From Burkholderiales bacterium (GTDB taxonomy: Bacteria > Pseudomonadota > Gammaproteobacteria > Burkholderiales > Burkholderiaceae_C): DNA of 64,000 bases. The notes beneath the pieces were generated by a model. It saw nothing but the letters and a program-made list of their open reading frames with translations, was not told the origin of the DNA and searched no databases. Location: NCBI GenBank assembly GCA_028872015.1, contig JAGWLO010000004.1:21281-85280 (forward strand). Direction: 5' to 3'. Position numbers and translations under genes: made by a program. Positions 62,809 to 64,000 of this stretch are shown piece by piece. How positions within the stretch are numbered: position 1 is the stretch's first letter; the number at the start of each line of letters is the position of its first letter.

Positions 62809-64000
62809 ATGCTGCTCACCCGCAAATCCAGCGCCACCGGCACGCCCGCCTCGGGCCTGGTCGCCGGCCTCGCCCGGGGCGTCTCGCGCGCCATCCCCAC
62901 CATGGACCGGCGCGCCTTCCTGCGCCGCTCGGGACTGGGCGTCGGTGCGGGCCTGGCCGCCTCGCAACTCACGCTGGTGAAGAAGGTGCAGGCGGCCGAC
63001 CCGGCGGCGGCGCCGGCCGTCGCGGGCAGCGGCAGCGGCCCGCAGGTCGTCGTGCGCCGCACGGTGTGCAGCCACTGCTCGGTGGGCTGCGCGGTGGATG
63101 CGGTGGTCGAGAACGGGGTGTGGGTGCGACAGGAGCCGGTGTTCGACAGCCCCATCAACCTGGGTGCGCATTGCGCCAAGGGCGCGGCGCTGCGCGAGCA
63201 CGGCCATGGCGAATACCGGCTCAAGTACCCGATGAAACTGGTGGACGGCAAGTACCAGCGCATCGGCTGGGACCAGGCGCTGGACGAGGTCAGCAAGCGG
63301 ATGCTCGAGCTGCGCCAGGCCAGCGGCCCCGATTCGATGTTCTTCGTCGGCAGCTCCAAGCACAACAACGAGCAGGCCTACCTGCTGCGCAAGTGGGTGT
63401 CGTTCTGGGGCACCAACAACACCGATCACCAGGCCCGCATCTGCCACAGCACCACGGTGGCAGGCGTCGCGAACACCTGGGGCTACGGCGCGATGACGAA
63501 TTCGTACAACGACATGCAGCACGCCAAGGCGGCGATGTACATCGGCAGCAACGCGGCTGAGGCACACCCCGTGAGCATGCTGCACCTGCTGCACGCGAAG
63601 GAAAACGGCTGCAAGGTGATCGTGGTCGACCCGCGCTTCACGCGCACGGCCGCCAAGGCCGACCACTACGTGCGCCTGCGCTCGGGCTCGGACATCCCGT
63701 TCATGTTCGGTGTGCTCCACCAGGTGTTCAAGCACGGCTGGGAGGACAAGCAGTACATCGCCGACCGCGTCTGGGGCATGGACCAGGTGCGCGCGGAGGT
63801 GATGGCCAAGTGGACGCCCGACAAGGTGCAGGAGGCCTGCGGCGTCGACGAGGCCACCACCTACCTGGTGGCCAAGACCCTGGCCGAGAACCGCCCGAGC
63901 ACGGTCGTGTGGTGCATGGGCCAGACCCAGCACACCACCGGCAATGCGGTCGTGCGCACCTCGTGCCTGCTGCAGCTGGCGCTGGGCAACGTGGGGGTCA
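62809..64000 (+). CDS. Tat-exported formate dehydrogenase catalytic subunit, truncated by window end
   Basis: The first 397 residues of a membrane-associated molybdopterin enzyme. A twin-arginine motif (MDRRAFLRRSGLG) lies at residues 32-44 after an unusually long N-region. The proximal [4Fe-4S] motif is CSHCSVGCAVDA with a later CAKG. The active-site residue is Cys212 (ARICHSTTVAG, codon TGC at 63442), in the place of selenocysteine in E. coli FdnG; no in-frame TGA is present, so no selenocysteine is needed. Downstream ANTWGYGAMTNSYNDM and VDPRFTRTAAKADHYV fit FdnG/FdhA. It probably works on the periplasmic side and feeds electrons to a ferredoxin-like beta and a cytochrome b subunit encoded beyond the window. 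Its metal (Mo or W) cannot be told. Confidence 0.93.
   Translation, partial: MLLTRKSSATGTPASGLVAGLARGVSRAIPTMDRRAFLRRSGLGVGAGLAASQLTLVKKVQAADPAAAPAVAGSGSGPQVVVRRTVCSHCSVGCAVDAVVENGVWVRQEPVFDSPINLGAHCAKGAALREHGHGEYRLKYPMKLVDGKYQRIGWDQALDEVSKRMLELRQASGPDSMFFVGSSKHNNEQAYLLRKWVSFWGTNNTDHQARICHSTTVAGVANTWGYGAMTNSYNDMQHAKAAMYIGSNAAEAHPVSMLHLLHAKENGCKVIVVDPRFTRTAAKADHYVRLRSGSDIPFMFGVLHQVFKHGWEDKQYIADRVWGMDQVRAEVMAKWTPDKVQEACGVDEATTYLVAKTLAENRPSTVVWCMGQTQHTTGNAVVRTSCLLQLALGNVGV

Noticed and set aside
63430..63460. Possible selenocysteine site in the right-hand formate dehydrogenase
   Set aside because: The codon is TGC (Cys212) and no in-frame TGA with a following hairpin is present.

Overview
The window is about 64 kb of very GC-rich, gene-dense DNA. 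Codon use, gene content and neighbourhoods (DUF3460 beside scpA, a BPSS1780-family membrane protein, cysM/tusA/galU, CYTH-CHAD, Liv-type ABC transporters, a DUF3305/DUF3306 formate dehydrogenase locus) point to a betaproteobacterium of the order Burkholderiales, probably near Rubrivivax/Leptothrix/Ideonella. I see no rRNA, phage, insertion sequence or CRISPR array. One tRNA gene (Leu, CAA) is present.

Layout. 1-11 kb: the end of a Liv-type ATPase gene, a flavin/2Fe-2S reductase, an epimerase-like protein, a rhomboid protease, tRNA-Leu, cysM, a NUDIX hydrolase, a TusA-like protein, galU, a degenerate 2-hydroxyacid dehydrogenase, valS and guaC. 11-21 kb: a GGDEF/EAL protein, uvrD, a membrane protein with thrB and a DUF2782-like gene, and polA. 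20.7-28.8 kb: a heavy-metal-type RND efflux operon (adaptor, pump, DUF3240, outer-membrane factor) with a divergent two-component system. 28.8-40.7 kb: an MFS transporter, scpA with DUF3460, CYTH-CHAD, a SulP transporter, metG, a small exported protein, an Mrp/ApbC ATPase and a large lipoprotein.

40.8-64 kb is the most coherent part and appears devoted to formate. It holds a cache-domain sensor kinase with an NtrC-family regulator that has lost the GAFTGA loop, a divergent oxalate/formate-type (OFA) MFS transporter, a LysR regulator, a two-subunit soluble NAD-linked formate dehydrogenase (NuoE-NuoF fusion plus molybdopterin catalytic subunit), a complete LivJHMGF-type ABC transporter, a ModE-like regulator with a binding-protein-like sensor domain, and then mobA, a TorD-type chaperone, a polyferredoxin and DUF3306/DUF3305 genes. 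These are divergent from a small Tat-signal protein and a second, Tat-exported formate dehydrogenase that runs off the right edge. A plausible reading is import of formate or oxalate (and perhaps an amide or amino acid), cofactor maturation, and oxidation both in the cytoplasm (to NADH) and at the periplasmic side (to the respiratory chain).

Two features recur. Many adjacent genes overlap by four bases (ATGA, GTGA and probably TTGA and CTGA). Several genes have a TANAAT-like -10 box only 5-9 bases before the start codon, suggesting leaderless or very short-leader mRNAs.
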